Notes: generated from the sequence alone by a model not told the origin. A stretch of DNA of 15,976 nucleotides from CAZJHM01 sp964545925 (GCA_964545925.1 CAZJHM010000016.1:1-15976), one strand, 5' to 3'; positions 1-6,966 are shown, counted from the first letter of the stretch. A program made the numbers and translations.

Positions 1-15
1 TCCTGATAAAAACAT
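1..15 (-). CDS. Possible 5' end of a gene running off the left edge
   Basis: An ATG lies at 15-13 on the minus strand and opens Met-Phe-Leu-Ser-Gly before the window ends. The AT-rich box ATTTTTAAAA (36-45, minus strand) is centred about 25 nt upstream. That is the spacing seen before the other leaderless genes here, and it is the main reason for the call. Five codons carry no family information, so this may be chance in AT-rich DNA. Confidence 0.25.
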
Positions 16-81
16 AATATAATTAGTTCTTTTAGTTTTAAAAATCTGCTCTTTTTCTTTTTTCTGCGGGAAATTTAAATT

Positions 82-87
82 AAAAAA
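82..87 (-). terminator. Oligo-T tract ending the tRNA transcript
   Basis: Six consecutive T residues on the minus strand follow the last tRNA base immediately, with more T-rich sequence beyond. Archaeal RNA polymerase commonly terminates at such tracts without a hairpin. No stem precedes it apart from the tRNA itself. Confidence 0.45.
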
Positions 88-159
88 TGCTCCCACAGGG
101 ATTCGAACCCTGGTCAAAAGCTCCGCAAGCTTCTATGCTATCCACTACACCATGGGAGC
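88..159 (-). tRNA. tRNA-Arg, anticodon GCG
   Basis: The 72-nt sequence folds into a complete cloverleaf. The acceptor stem GCTCCCA pairs with TGGGAGC and the discriminator is A. The D arm is GTGT/GCAT, the anticodon stem is GAAGC/GCTTT, the variable loop is four bases, and the T arm is CAGGG-TTCGAAT-CCCTG. The anticodon loop TTGCGGA places GCG at positions 34-36, reading the arginine codons CGC and CGT. CCA is not encoded, so it must be added after transcription. There is no intron in the anticodon loop. The flanks are a TATA-like box about 26 nt upstream and an oligo-T tract directly downstream, so it is probably transcribed alone. Confidence 0.96.
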
Positions 160-180
160 ACATAATATATTTATCTGAGT

Positions 181-190
181 AATATTTTAA
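181..190 (-). promoter_or_regulatory. TATA box of tRNA-Arg
   Basis: TTAAAATATT on the minus strand is centred about 26 nt upstream of the tRNA 5' base, the usual archaeal TATA-to-start distance. It lies between the tRNA and the end of the aminopeptidase gene. Confidence 0.45.
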
Positions 191-211
191 GAAACTGTGT
201 TTTTCTAGAAA

Positions 212-1093
212 TTAGGTAAATTGGATTATTTCTTCATTATAAACTAGAAAACTTTCTTCTTCCTGTGAGACAGGTTCGCTTTCTTTTAGAACAGGATATT
301 GGTGCATGTTGCCATTGTTTATCAGTTCTCTAAGAGCAAAATCTTTCGCCAATTTAGTCATTCCTAAGTTCAGCCAGCGCTCTGCAAAAGGTAGAGTTTG
401 ATAGTTTTCTTCAACAAACATCAATATTTTTCTTGCATTTGTATTTCTTATTGGTTTCAAATATTCCAAAGAAAAAATATCAACTCTTCCATATTCTTTT
501 ATATATCCCAAACCAGAAGTTGCAAATGGTTCAATAGCAAAAGCTCCTTCTTCAATTTTAAATTCTTGTTTTATATCAACATTTGGAATACTTGGAGCAG
601 CATGAGTTAGATATTCTTCCAGAAAATGTCCGCTTAGATTTGCAACTGGACTAAATCCTTTTGACTTTATTGTCTTTTCAATTGTTTGTCCAATTTTCCT
701 TAAAGAAACTCCAACTTCTAATATACTTTTAACATTTTCCAAAGCTTCAGAACTCGCCTCAATTAATTTAGAATAATTGTTTGCTGGATTTAAAGAAAAA
801 GCAGAATCAGCAATATATCCATCTATATGGACTCCTAAATCAACTTTCAATAAATCAGTTTCCTTGAAAATATTTTTTTCATCTGCTTCTGGAGTGTAAT
901 GTGCGGCAAATTCATTCAAGCTTGTTGTTACTGGAAAAGCTGGCTTTCCTCCTTCTTTTTTTATTTCCTCTTCAATTTTCTCAGCAATATTTAAAAGTTT
1001 CATTTCTGGCTTTATCCATTTTTTAGCATTTTCTCTAACAGAATGGAGAATTTTTCCTGCTTTTATATATTTTTGATAAACTTCCTTTTCCAT
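212..1093 (-). CDS. map: Methionine aminopeptidase, type 2 (archaeal)
   Basis: This 293-residue cytoplasmic metalloprotease removes the initiator methionine from new proteins. Its length matches archaeal type 2 enzymes (about 295). The dimetal ligands are visible in family order: D85 and D96 in VDLGVHIDGYIADSA, H156 in NLSGH, E188 in AIEPF, and a C-terminal glutamate, best aligned as E279. The substrate-side histidines also appear, H65 in AAHYTP and H164 in THAAPSIPN. The roughly 65 residues before the C-terminal ligand form the helical insertion that marks type 2. The ATG at 1093 is chosen because it fits the family N-terminus and a TATA box sits about 27 nt upstream, implying a leaderless transcript. 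It lies 43 bp downstream of the polymerase gene on the same strand but seems to have its own promoter. Confidence 0.95.
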   Translation of the reverse strand: MEKEVYQKYIKAGKILHSVRENAKKWIKPEMKLLNIAEKIEEEIKKEGGKPAFPVTTSLNEFAAHYTPEADEKNIFKETDLLKVDLGVHIDGYIADSAFSLNPANNYSKLIEASSEALENVKSILEVGVSLRKIGQTIEKTIKSKGFSPVANLSGHFLEEYLTHAAPSIPNVDIKQEFKIEEGAFAIEPFATSGLGYIKEYGRVDIFSLEYLKPIRNTNARKILMFVEENYQTLPFAERWLNLGMTKLAKDFALRELINNGNMHQYPVLKESEPVSQEEESFLVYNEEIIQFT

Positions 1094-1115
1094 ACTAAAA
1101 AATCAGTTGCAATTG

Positions 1116-1125
1116 TTTTTAAATA
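1116..1125 (-). promoter_or_regulatory. TATA box of the aminopeptidase gene
   Basis: TATTTAAAAA on the minus strand is centred about 27 nt before the ATG at 1093, inside the 43-bp gap after the polymerase stop codon. The position predicts a leaderless or nearly leaderless message. No Shine-Dalgarno-like sequence precedes the ATG. Confidence 0.5.
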
Positions 1126-1136
1126 TTCTTATTTCT

Positions 1137-3422
1137 TTAAAAATTAAATAAACTTTTTTGCTGTCCGCCTTTTTCCAAATCAGTTTTGCTATAACCAAAT
1201 TCTCTCATTATCTTATAAACAACGGAAATTATCTGATGTTCAATATAATAGTCAATATCATAATCTCCTTCTTTAACATATTCCTCAATCTCAGCTTTAT
1301 CACTTATAGTTTTTCCAGTTTTTGTAATTATATATTCTATAACAGAACCTTGTCCAAGAATTTTTCCTCTTTTTTTGGCTTTTTCTGCAGCTGCTACATG
1401 AGGCCCTCTTGCTTCATATTTTGTGGTATCTTTTATTAATCTTGTTATTATTGTTAATTCTTTTTTCTCAACTTTTCCTTTTTTTAATCTCTCTATTGTA
1501 TCTCTTATTATTTGCAATGCCTCTTTTTCTGATCCTTTTTCCAAAATTGCCTGCAAAACTTTTCTTTGAGTTTCCCTTGCAATTTTAGACCAATCTCTTC
1601 TAACATATTCCAATCCTGCAATTTTCATATTTCCTTTTTCATCAATTAATGCATATCTTTTTTTTGCTGTTTCTCCGGAATCTTTTGTGACAAACAAACC
1701 TCTTTTGTATATTCCTTCTAATTCCAGATTCATTATCCCTGGAAGATTTTTATTTATTTTTTCCACAAACTCTTCAATATCTTTTTTATTTTTTCCTTTT
1801 GGAATTATCAGAAATTCAGAATCAGTGTCCCCATAAAGAACAGTGTATCCATCTTTTTCAGCTTTTTCTCCAACCATTTGTATGTATTCTCTTGCCCAAG
1901 AAGTTATTGCTGCTGCACATTCTCTGCAATAAAATCTGCTTCTAGCATATCCCAGATATCCATAAAAAGAATTTAAGAAAATCTTGTATCCCCAAGATTT
2001 TTCACTTAATTGTTTGTATTCCTTTGTTCCTTTTTTCTCATTCATCTGTTTTTTATATTCCAATCTTTTCTTTAGCAAGTCCTCAATAACTGAAGGAATG
2101 AAACCTTTTTTTTTCATACAAAAATAATGTTTTGTTGGAGCAGTATTTTTTTTGCACTCCAAATGTTCGCAATCCAAAGTCTCATTACTTACATTATGTG
2201 AGATTATGATTGTTGGATATAGACTTGAAAAATCCAAAACAGCAATATTTTCATGTAATCCTGCCAAAGGGGATTTAACATATCCTCCTTGAACTGATTG
2301 TCTGAATCTCTTTGAAAATTCCTCGTCTGTTGGTAAGCGAGGGACTAAGATTCCATATTTTTTACTTTCTTTCAGCAAAAGAGCTTCAATTAGAACAGAA
2401 GCTGAAGCCCTTGAAATTTCTTGAACATCTCTTCTGACTAAATCCGAGATTTCCAAAATTATTCCTAGATATTTCTCAACCAATAATCTGGTTGTTTCTG
2501 AATCTTCTATGCAATAATCAACAATTCTTTCTAGAGCTTTTTTGTCTTTTTCTCTCCAAGCTCTGTGTATTTCTTTGTAATCAATTTTTTCTTTTTTTCT
2601 TCCCAATAGATTTTCCACAACTGATTCCAAATCATATTTCATCAATGAAACAATGCTGAATCTTGTCAGAAACTTCAGCATTTGAAATCCATCAATATGT
2701 TGTTTTCCCTCTATCCCAATTGTTTGAGATTGCCCTTTTTTCTTACTGAATCTCGGAGCAGTTAATCCAAGTATTTTTGCTCTTTCCTCAATAAATGGGA
2801 AATCAAACATATCCCCATTATAAGTTGCCACTATCTCTTCTTTGCATTCTTCAATTTTTTTTATTGCTTCTTTTATCATTTCTTTTTCTGTTTGGAAATA
2901 AATACTGTTTTTTAATCCTTTAAATGTAGTTAAGAGTTCATTTTTTTCCCCAGAAAAAGAAACCATTATTATCTCACTGTTTTTTGCCTCAAATCCTCCT
3001 TTTTCAGTATATGTTTCTATATCCACAGCTATAATTTTTGGATTTCCAATTTCCTTGAACTTTATTTCTTTTATTTCCCCTTCTTTTTCCTCTATTTCTG
3101 CAACACAAGGAACACTTAATCCTTTATCAGTCATATATCTTTTTACAAAAGGAATATCGTGTTCATATTTTTCAGCATCTCTTCCAATTAATTCCCTTGC
3201 CTCTGTTAATTGATTTGTATTTTCAAAAACAACTTTATAATACTCTCCATCTTTTTCCATTCTCAAATTATAGCTTTTTTGCAGTTTCTCTGGCTTGTCT
3301 GTCTTTATATAGAAATATGGCTTGAATTCTTTATCACAAAATATTCCTTTATCTGTCTCTAATTTTATTATTGATTTTCCATCAGTTGTCTCATAACTTA
3401 TGTTTTTTATTATTGCTTTCAT
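1137..3422 (-). CDS. polB: DNA polymerase, family B (archaeal PolB)
   Basis: A 761-residue DNA-dependent DNA polymerase with 3'-5' proofreading exonuclease, the replicative or repair polymerase of archaea. Motifs are intact, numbering from the chosen start: Exo I DIE (D134, E136), Exo II N202 to D207, Exo III Y303 to D307, motif A DFSSLYP (D397), motif B KIFLNSFYG (K480, N484), motif C YGDTDS (D532, D534), and KKRYA near 587. Cysteine pairs near 423/435 and 499/502 sit where Thermococcus polymerases form disulfides. The C-terminus QKSLFNF fits a PCNA-interacting peptide. No intein interrupts the motifs where archaeal inteins usually insert. An in-frame TTG at 3434 would add four residues. I prefer the ATG because a TATA box 22 nt upstream suggests a leaderless transcript that would exclude the TTG. 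Confidence 0.97.
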   Translation of the reverse strand: MKAIIKNISYETTDGKSIIKLETDKGIFCDKEFKPYFYIKTDKPEKLQKSYNLRMEKDGEYYKVVFENTNQLTEARELIGRDAEKYEHDIPFVKRYMTDKGLSVPCVAEIEEKEGEIKEIKFKEIGNPKIIAVDIETYTEKGGFEAKNSEIIMVSFSGEKNELLTTFKGLKNSIYFQTEKEMIKEAIKKIEECKEEIVATYNGDMFDFPFIEERAKILGLTAPRFSKKKGQSQTIGIEGKQHIDGFQMLKFLTRFSIVSLMKYDLESVVENLLGRKKEKIDYKEIHRAWREKDKKALERIVDYCIEDSETTRLLVEKYLGIILEISDLVRRDVQEISRASASVLIEALLLKESKKYGILVPRLPTDEEFSKRFRQSVQGGYVKSPLAGLHENIAVLDFSSLYPTIIISHNVSNETLDCEHLECKKNTAPTKHYFCMKKKGFIPSVIEDLLKKRLEYKKQMNEKKGTKEYKQLSEKSWGYKIFLNSFYGYLGYARSRFYCRECAAAITSWAREYIQMVGEKAEKDGYTVLYGDTDSEFLIIPKGKNKKDIEEFVEKINKNLPGIMNLELEGIYKRGLFVTKDSGETAKKRYALIDEKGNMKIAGLEYVRRDWSKIARETQRKVLQAILEKGSEKEALQIIRDTIERLKKGKVEKKELTIITRLIKDTTKYEARGPHVAAAEKAKKRGKILGQGSVIEYIITKTGKTISDKAEIEEYVKEGDYDIDYYIEHQIISVVYKIMREFGYSKTDLEKGGQQKSLFNF

Positions 3423-3438
3423 TTCTATAACCAAAAGA

Positions 3439-3448
3439 TTTTAATTAA
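3439..3448 (-). promoter_or_regulatory. TATA box of polB
   Basis: TTAATTAAAA on the minus strand is centred about 22 nt upstream of the ATG at 3422. The 72-bp gap to the next gene is divergent, so this box and the plus-strand box at 3456-3464 lie back to back. Confidence 0.45.
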
Positions 3449-3455
3449 GTAAACC

Positions 3456-3464
3456 TATTATATA
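3456..3464 (+). promoter_or_regulatory. TATA box of the coiled-coil gene at 3495
   Basis: TATTATATA is centred about 35 nt upstream of the ATG at 3495, predicting a start of transcription near 3486 and a leader of roughly 9 nt. That leader would contain GTGAT (3487-3491), a weak match to the archaeal anti-Shine-Dalgarno complement. A second AT-rich box, TTTATAAAAA (about 3477-3486), is too close to the ATG to be the TATA element. Confidence 0.4.
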
Positions 3465-3494
3465 GTTAGTAATTCTTTATAAAAAAGTGATGTA

Positions 3495-3905
3495 ATGGCA
3501 AGAGAAGAACAAACTTCCAATACAAATGTTTCCTCAGACATAAGGGCTCTTAACAGTTCAGTCCTTTTGCTGACTCAAAAACTTCGTTTTATAACTCGCA
3601 ATGAAAAGATTCTTGGAAGAAATATAGTCGTGATAAATAAGAAAATCTCAGATTTAGAAAACAAAATTTCTTCTGGACAATCAGGAGAACTTCAAAATAT
3701 TCCTGATATTTCCTTAATCAAAGAATCAATTTTTCAATTACAAACTGAAATAGAAAATCTCAAAACAGGAATGGTTTCAAAATCCGAATTCCAAGAACTA
3801 AAATATCTTCTTGAATCAATCAATCCTTTGGAATTTGTAACTTTGGAGCAAGCCAAAAAACTTCTCTCTGATTCTCCTGCCCCCGTTAAGAAAGGCAGGA
3901 AATAA
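3495..3905 (+). CDS. Coiled-coil hypothetical protein
   Basis: A 136-residue soluble protein that I cannot assign to a named family. Residues ~14-55 and ~70-110 are rich in regularly spaced Leu/Ile with charged residues between, as in coiled coils, and the two stretches are separated by a Gly/Ser-containing linker near 60. The region EFVTLEQAKKLL (about 113-124) looks like a short helical cap, and the tail ends in Lys/Arg (KKGRK). There is no signal peptide and no membrane segment. It is the first gene before three small membrane-protein genes on the same strand and is transcribed divergently from polB. Its place beside membrane proteins suggests a cytoplasmic adaptor, but this is inference from context only. 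Confidence 0.75.
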   Translation: MAREEQTSNTNVSSDIRALNSSVLLLTQKLRFITRNEKILGRNIVVINKKISDLENKISSGQSGELQNIPDISLIKESIFQLQTEIENLKTGMVSKSEFQELKYLLESINPLEFVTLEQAKKLLSDSPAPVKKGRK

Positions 3906-3920
3906 ATTTAAAAAAAAATT

Positions 3921-3961
3921 AAAGAGTATTTAAGAGCAAACAAAAGAAATATTAACTCTTT
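3921..3961 (+). promoter_or_regulatory. Promoter region with inverted repeat before the membrane-protein trio
   Basis: The 72-bp gap before the gene at 3978 contains two TATA-like boxes: TATTTAAG (3927-3934) and AAATATTAA (3947-3955). The second is centred 27 nt before the ATG, the leaderless spacing used elsewhere in the window. Seven-base arms AAAGAGT (3921-3927) and ACTCTTT (3955-3961) form an inverted repeat enclosing most of both boxes. It could be an operator or the 3' stem of the preceding transcript. No ribosome binding site is visible before the ATG. Confidence 0.35.
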
Positions 3962-3977
3962 TGGGCAAATAATATTT

Positions 3978-4229
3978 ATGTTTTATGAGTTTTGGTGCCC
4001 ATTCTGGAACAATATGACATGTAATATATGGCTTATTCTTTTGATTATCTACATTATCTGGATATATGGCTGGCTAAAGTCAAATGTTTCTTCAAAGATT
4101 CTTTCAGCATTCTTAACAGTTCTTTTTGTTTGGATGCTTTTTATCCAATTTCCACAATTAGTTTGGATACCTATTGCTCTTTATCTGATTGCAAATGTAA
4201 TTGGACCAATCTTGGAAAAGGTGAAATAA
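3978..4229 (+). CDS. Small membrane protein, about 3 TM
   Basis: An 83-residue, very hydrophobic protein of unknown function. Likely membrane spans are at about 17-33, 40-57 and 59-77, with a short basic loop (K34, K40) and a basic C-terminus. The N-terminus carries two cysteines (C7, C15) among aromatic residues. The next gene starts 1 nt after its stop codon, so the two are co-translated. Its ribosome binding site for the next gene (GGTGA, 4220-4224) is embedded in the last codons. Span spacing and the pattern around G31, A44 and W52 resemble the 155-residue protein at 7346-7813, which suggests a distant paralogue. That similarity was judged by eye and is weak. Confidence 0.75.
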   Translation: MFYEFWCPFWNNMTCNIWLILLIIYIIWIYGWLKSNVSSKILSAFLTVLFVWMLFIQFPQLVWIPIALYLIANVIGPILEKVK

Positions 4230-4230
4230 A

Positions 4231-4539
4231 TTGGATGTTGTTTCTTTAGCAACAGTTTTAATAATAATGGTAATGGCTGCCCAAATGCATCTTAATTGGT
4301 TGGCTTTTGGAACTGGAATTCTTTTTTTAATGGCAAGTAGAAATCTTAAAACAGCACTTTATTTGATAATTCTTTTAGGAACAATTTATATTTTTGCAGG
4401 ATATATGGAAAGTTATTGGCCACATATTTTAATTGGAGCATTAGTTTTAGCTTATTTAATGGGAATAGTTGATTCAGGAGATTCAGGAGGAATGGGAGGA
4501 TTAGGAGGATTGGGTAGTTTGTTAGGCGGAGGAATGTAA
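4231..4539 (+). CDS. Small membrane protein, about 4 TM, Gly/Met-rich tail (TTG start)
   Basis: A 102-residue protein of unknown function. Likely spans are at about 5-19, 21-36, 40-58 and 63-80, followed by a flexible tail (81-102) made mainly of Gly, with Ser, Leu and Met. The start is TTG at 4231. It is supported by GGTGA at 4220-4224, six bases upstream, whereas the ATG codons further in (M13 onward) have no such site and would remove the first membrane span. Translation is coupled to the gene before it, and the next gene begins directly after the stop codon. The four-span layout matches the 102-residue protein at 7038-7346, which likewise follows a three-span gene. Confidence 0.7.
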   Translation: MDVVSLATVLIIMVMAAQMHLNWLAFGTGILFLMASRNLKTALYLIILLGTIYIFAGYMESYWPHILIGALVLAYLMGIVDSGDSGGMGGLGGLGSLLGGGM

Positions 4540-4881
4540 ATGATTTTTTTTGCCTTGCTATTTGGAATTCTCTCCTTTTTTTTCTATGAAACTAATTTTT
4601 ATCATGGATTTCTTGTTTGTTTTGGTTTAAGCTCTGCCTTTTTTTTAGGTTGGGTTTTAGATTCATTTTTTGGTTGGAAAATTTGGAGTGCAATAAAAAA
4701 AGACTTAGGCAAAATATTCAGTGCTAAACCCAAATATCCAAAAGGAGCTTTGGATAATAGTTTCAAAAAATCAGCTCAAAAACTTTCGGAAGTTTGGCTT
4801 GAAAAAACAGACATAAAAATAAGTCCTCATGGAAAGCACACAAAAAAAGTAATAGAAGATGCACAGAAGCTTTTCAAGTAA
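4540..4881 (+). CDS. Small membrane protein, 2 TM with basic cytoplasmic tail
   Basis: A 113-residue protein of unknown function. Two aromatic-rich hydrophobic spans (about 2-16 and 22-44) are followed by a ~65-residue tail rich in lysine (KDLGKIFSAKPKYPKGALD and onward) that should face the cytoplasm. The ATG abuts the previous stop codon. The Shine-Dalgarno match GGCGGAGG (4525-4532) lies inside the codons for the preceding protein's Gly tail. No equivalent third gene follows the small membrane pair at 7038-7813. This is the last gene of the plus-strand run and converges on the gene at 4919. Confidence 0.72.
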   Translation: MIFFALLFGILSFFFYETNFYHGFLVCFGLSSAFFLGWVLDSFFGWKIWSAIKKDLGKIFSAKPKYPKGALDNSFKKSAQKLSEVWLEKTDIKISPHGKHTKKVIEDAQKLFK

Positions 4882-4918
4882 AATTATTAATTTTCTTTAA
4901 ACTTTTTGGAAAAAATTC
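4882..4918. terminator. AT-rich gap between convergent genes
   Basis: The 37-bp gap has T runs in both directions: TTTTCTTT (4891-4898) and CTTTTT (about 4902-4907) for the plus strand, and a run of T residues complementary to the A run near 4910-4915 for the minus strand. No stable stem is seen. It could end both transcripts in the T-tract manner of archaea, but it is only compositional evidence. Confidence 0.3.
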
Positions 4919-5362
4919 TCAGAGTTTGTTAAGGATTTTCCGATTTATCTCCAAGATATCTTTCATTATTTTTGTTAAAGCATTTAGTTTTGCTCTTATA
5001 TCTTCTTGATTTTCCTCTAATTTTCGGAATTCTGACTTTAGTTGCTTTGTCTCTATTGCAGAAATTTCCGCAGCTTTTTTTGCTTGACTTATTTCAGTTG
5101 CTGTTTTTTCCACTCTTGCCCCTAAATTCTCAACTGTTTTTACATTTTGTTCAATTGCAGTTTGGGCGACTTCAGTTGCCGTAATTATATCTTCGTTTAT
5201 ATTCAAATCTGATTTTTTTAATGACTGTTCTTTGTCTATGTATTTCTGAACTTCTTGCTCCGACAACCCAATTCTTTTCAAAGTATTTGCAATTGTTTCT
5301 CTTTCCAAACCTGCTGACTTCATTCTTTTAATAGTATTTAGTATAAGTTCTTCATTAACCAT
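4919..5362 (-). CDS. Coiled-coil protein with N-terminal helical module
   Basis: A 147-residue soluble protein without a family name I can give. Residues 1-45 look like a compact two- or three-helix unit (MKSAGLERETIANTLKRIGLSEQEV), similar in pattern to short repeats in which a Gly-Leu-hydrophilic turn joins two helices. Residues ~57-147 are a long amphipathic helix with Ala/Ile/Leu heptads and a Leu/Ile-rich end, typical of a coiled coil. No signal peptide or membrane span is present. The ATG at 5362 has a TATA box about 23 nt upstream and no ribosome binding site, so it is probably leaderless. It is divergent from the HerA-like gene across a mirrored promoter region, suggesting shared regulation. 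Confidence 0.78.
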   Translation of the reverse strand: MVNEELILNTIKRMKSAGLERETIANTLKRIGLSEQEVQKYIDKEQSLKKSDLNINEDIITATEVAQTAIEQNVKTVENLGARVEKTATEISQAKKAAEISAIETKQLKSEFRKLEENQEDIRAKLNALTKIMKDILEINRKILNKL

Positions 5363-5380
5363 ACTAAAATATTGTTTCTA

Positions 5381-5388
5381 TATTTTTA
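5381..5388 (-). promoter_or_regulatory. TATA box of the coiled-coil gene at 4919-5362
   Basis: TAAAAATA on the minus strand is centred about 23 nt from the ATG at 5362. The identical octamer serves the divergent gene at the same distance. CAAGGAT lies five bases further upstream (5394-5400, minus strand). Confidence 0.5.
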
Positions 5389-5393
5389 AAGAT

Positions 5394-5469
5394 ATCCTTG
5401 TCTTTATTTTTAAGTAAAATTTCATTAAGAAAAAGAAAATTTTACATAGTAAAAAAGAAAAGCAAGGAT
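5394..5469. repeat. Large imperfect palindrome between divergent promoters
   Basis: The outer arms ATCCTTG (5394-5400) and CAAGGAT (5463-5469) are exact reverse complements, as are the inner arms GTAAAATTT (5414-5422) and AAATTTTAC (5437-5445). The segments between them (13 and 17 bases) are largely pyrimidine on the left and purine on the right, so they also pair in part. The centre is about 14 bases. The palindrome lies exactly between the two TATA boxes, so it may be a binding site for a dimeric regulator or a remnant of a small mobile repeat. No second copy was noticed in the window. Confidence 0.6.
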
Positions 5470-5477
5470 TAAAAATA
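5470..5477 (+). promoter_or_regulatory. TATA box of the HerA-like gene
   Basis: TAAAAATA is centred about 23 nt before the ATG at 5497 and directly follows CAAGGAT. The spacing predicts a leaderless message, and no Shine-Dalgarno match precedes the ATG. Confidence 0.5.
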
Positions 5478-5496
5478 CTGGTTCCTTATTTAATTA

Positions 5497-6966
5497 ATGC
5501 AGGAATTTAAGTTTATTGAAGGGCCTTGGACAGAATTCTTTTCAGGTATTGTATTTGAACATCAAATAAAAATATACAAAAACCAAGACAGCAAAATGAT
5601 TGTTCTTATTTCAGATAAAGATGGAACTGGAGCAATTGTTGAAGTTTATGATTTTCTTTATGCAGAAGGAATGGTTGAAAGTTTTGTTTCTTCTTTGCCA
5701 AAAACAGTCATAACATTTTCTAAACACGATAAAGGAAGTACCTTGACTTTTATTGTGGCTCCTTCTTTACCAGCTTATTCTTCATATATAGAATTAGAAG
5801 ATGTAGTAAGAGAACAATTAACAAAAACAGAAATAACAAAGCAAAATATTCTTGAAGTTTCAAAAGCTTATGGAGTTCCTTTACTTCCTTTATCTGAATC
5901 TGGAAAAGATATAAGAGAAGTTTTCTTTACACAATCTTTGCTTGTTCCTATTCTTTCAACTGCTAAACAAACAGAAAGAGGACTTTCATCTTTAAAATCC
6001 TATAATGATATTTTCTTAGGAATAAATAAAAAACAAGAAGAGATTCATGAGCCTTTGACTTTTTTCAAAAAAACACTTTTGTCTGGATTTGATTTTAGAG
6101 GAAGAGTTCATTTTATGCACATATTTGCTGAATCAATCTCTCTTGTTAAACTACCTGTGATTATTTTTGATTTTGAAGATGATTTCTTAGGTTTGAAGGA
6201 ACAAACAGACAATCTTAAAGAATTAAAGAAAGGAAAATTAAACTTAGATCCAATAAGTTTTCCAGTACGAATTTATGAACTTAAGAAAGATTTAAGAGCA
6301 AACATATCTTTTTTAGATGCTGAAAGTTTCCTTTTTGCTCACGGAGTTCAAAGTAAGGAAATGTCAGTTTTTTTACAATCTGTTTTTTCTTTGGCTCCTG
6401 AAAATTTCAATGATTTAGTTAAGAAAATAGAATCAATTTCAGATAATAAAGTAAAACCATATTTGAAAGAAAGATTAGTAAGAGTAATAAATGTGATTTC
6501 TGAGAATTCATTTAGTTTCTATGGGGGAGCAAATAATATTCAACAATTGACTGAGAGCAAATTCAAAGGATTAGGAAGTATCCATATAATAAAAACTCAA
6601 AAACAAGAAAAAGAAAATATCTTTTTCTTATATTCTCTTCTAAATGAATTAAAAGAATATATAAGGGAAAACAATCGTTCTGGTTTTTTAATAATTCCAA
6701 AATTACACAGATTTATAGGTTTGCCTCCTTTTTCAGAGTTTGATGAGAAAATTATCCAAGAACTAAAACAATTATCTGAATTAGGTTTTGGAATAATTGT
6801 TGATGATGATAATCTCTCCATAATGCCAGAAAGTTTGAGAAGTTTTGAAACTGTTTTAAGTATAATAAGAGGAAGAGATGCAACAATTTCTTTTAAAGGA
6901 AAAAGAAGTTATCGCTTGTATGTTCGCCCAAGCATGAGCAAATCTAAATTAGATTATTCAGTTTGA
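5497..6966 (+). CDS. Degenerate HerA/VirB4-like (DUF87-type) P-loop protein
   Basis: A 489-residue cytoplasmic protein. The order of elements resembles HerA-family ATPases: a beta-rich N-terminal part (about 1-110), a strand containing IFLGIN (172-177), a loop in the Walker A place (197-204, GFDFRGRV), then KLPVIIFDFEDD (218-229), which parallels the family's PVIVFDPKGD. Next come a helical insert with PVRIYEL (256-262), a Walker B-like strand FLIIPKLHRF (397-406), and GFGIIVDDDNLSIMPESL (430-447) where active members carry the TQ-type sensor. The key residues are lost: no Gly-Lys-Ser/Thr in the P-loop, Pro-Lys instead of Asp-Glu, and Asp-Asp instead of Thr-Gln. It should therefore not hydrolyse ATP. 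It may be a structural partner or regulator of an active homologue encoded elsewhere. The fold is inferred by eye. The leaderless ATG is supported by a TATA box. Confidence 0.62.
   Translation: MQEFKFIEGPWTEFFSGIVFEHQIKIYKNQDSKMIVLISDKDGTGAIVEVYDFLYAEGMVESFVSSLPKTVITFSKHDKGSTLTFIVAPSLPAYSSYIELEDVVREQLTKTEITKQNILEVSKAYGVPLLPLSESGKDIREVFFTQSLLVPILSTAKQTERGLSSLKSYNDIFLGINKKQEEIHEPLTFFKKTLLSGFDFRGRVHFMHIFAESISLVKLPVIIFDFEDDFLGLKEQTDNLKELKKGKLNLDPISFPVRIYELKKDLRANISFLDAESFLFAHGVQSKEMSVFLQSVFSLAPENFNDLVKKIESISDNKVKPYLKERLVRVINVISENSFSFYGGANNIQQLTESKFKGLGSIHIIKTQKQEKENIFFLYSLLNELKEYIRENNRSGFLIIPKLHRFIGLPPFSEFDEKIIQELKQLSELGFGIIVDDDNLSIMPESLRSFETVLSIIRGRDATISFKGKRSYRLYVRPSMSKSKLDYSV

Noticed and set aside
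1790..2250. Intein in DNA polymerase motifs A, B or C
   Set aside because: All three motifs are contiguous and the protein has normal length. No inserted block or splicing-type residues were seen.
3423..3434. TTG at 3434 as the polB start
   Set aside because: It adds only Met-Val-Ile-Glu before a good ATG and lies about 10 nt from the TATA box, so it would precede the likely transcription start.
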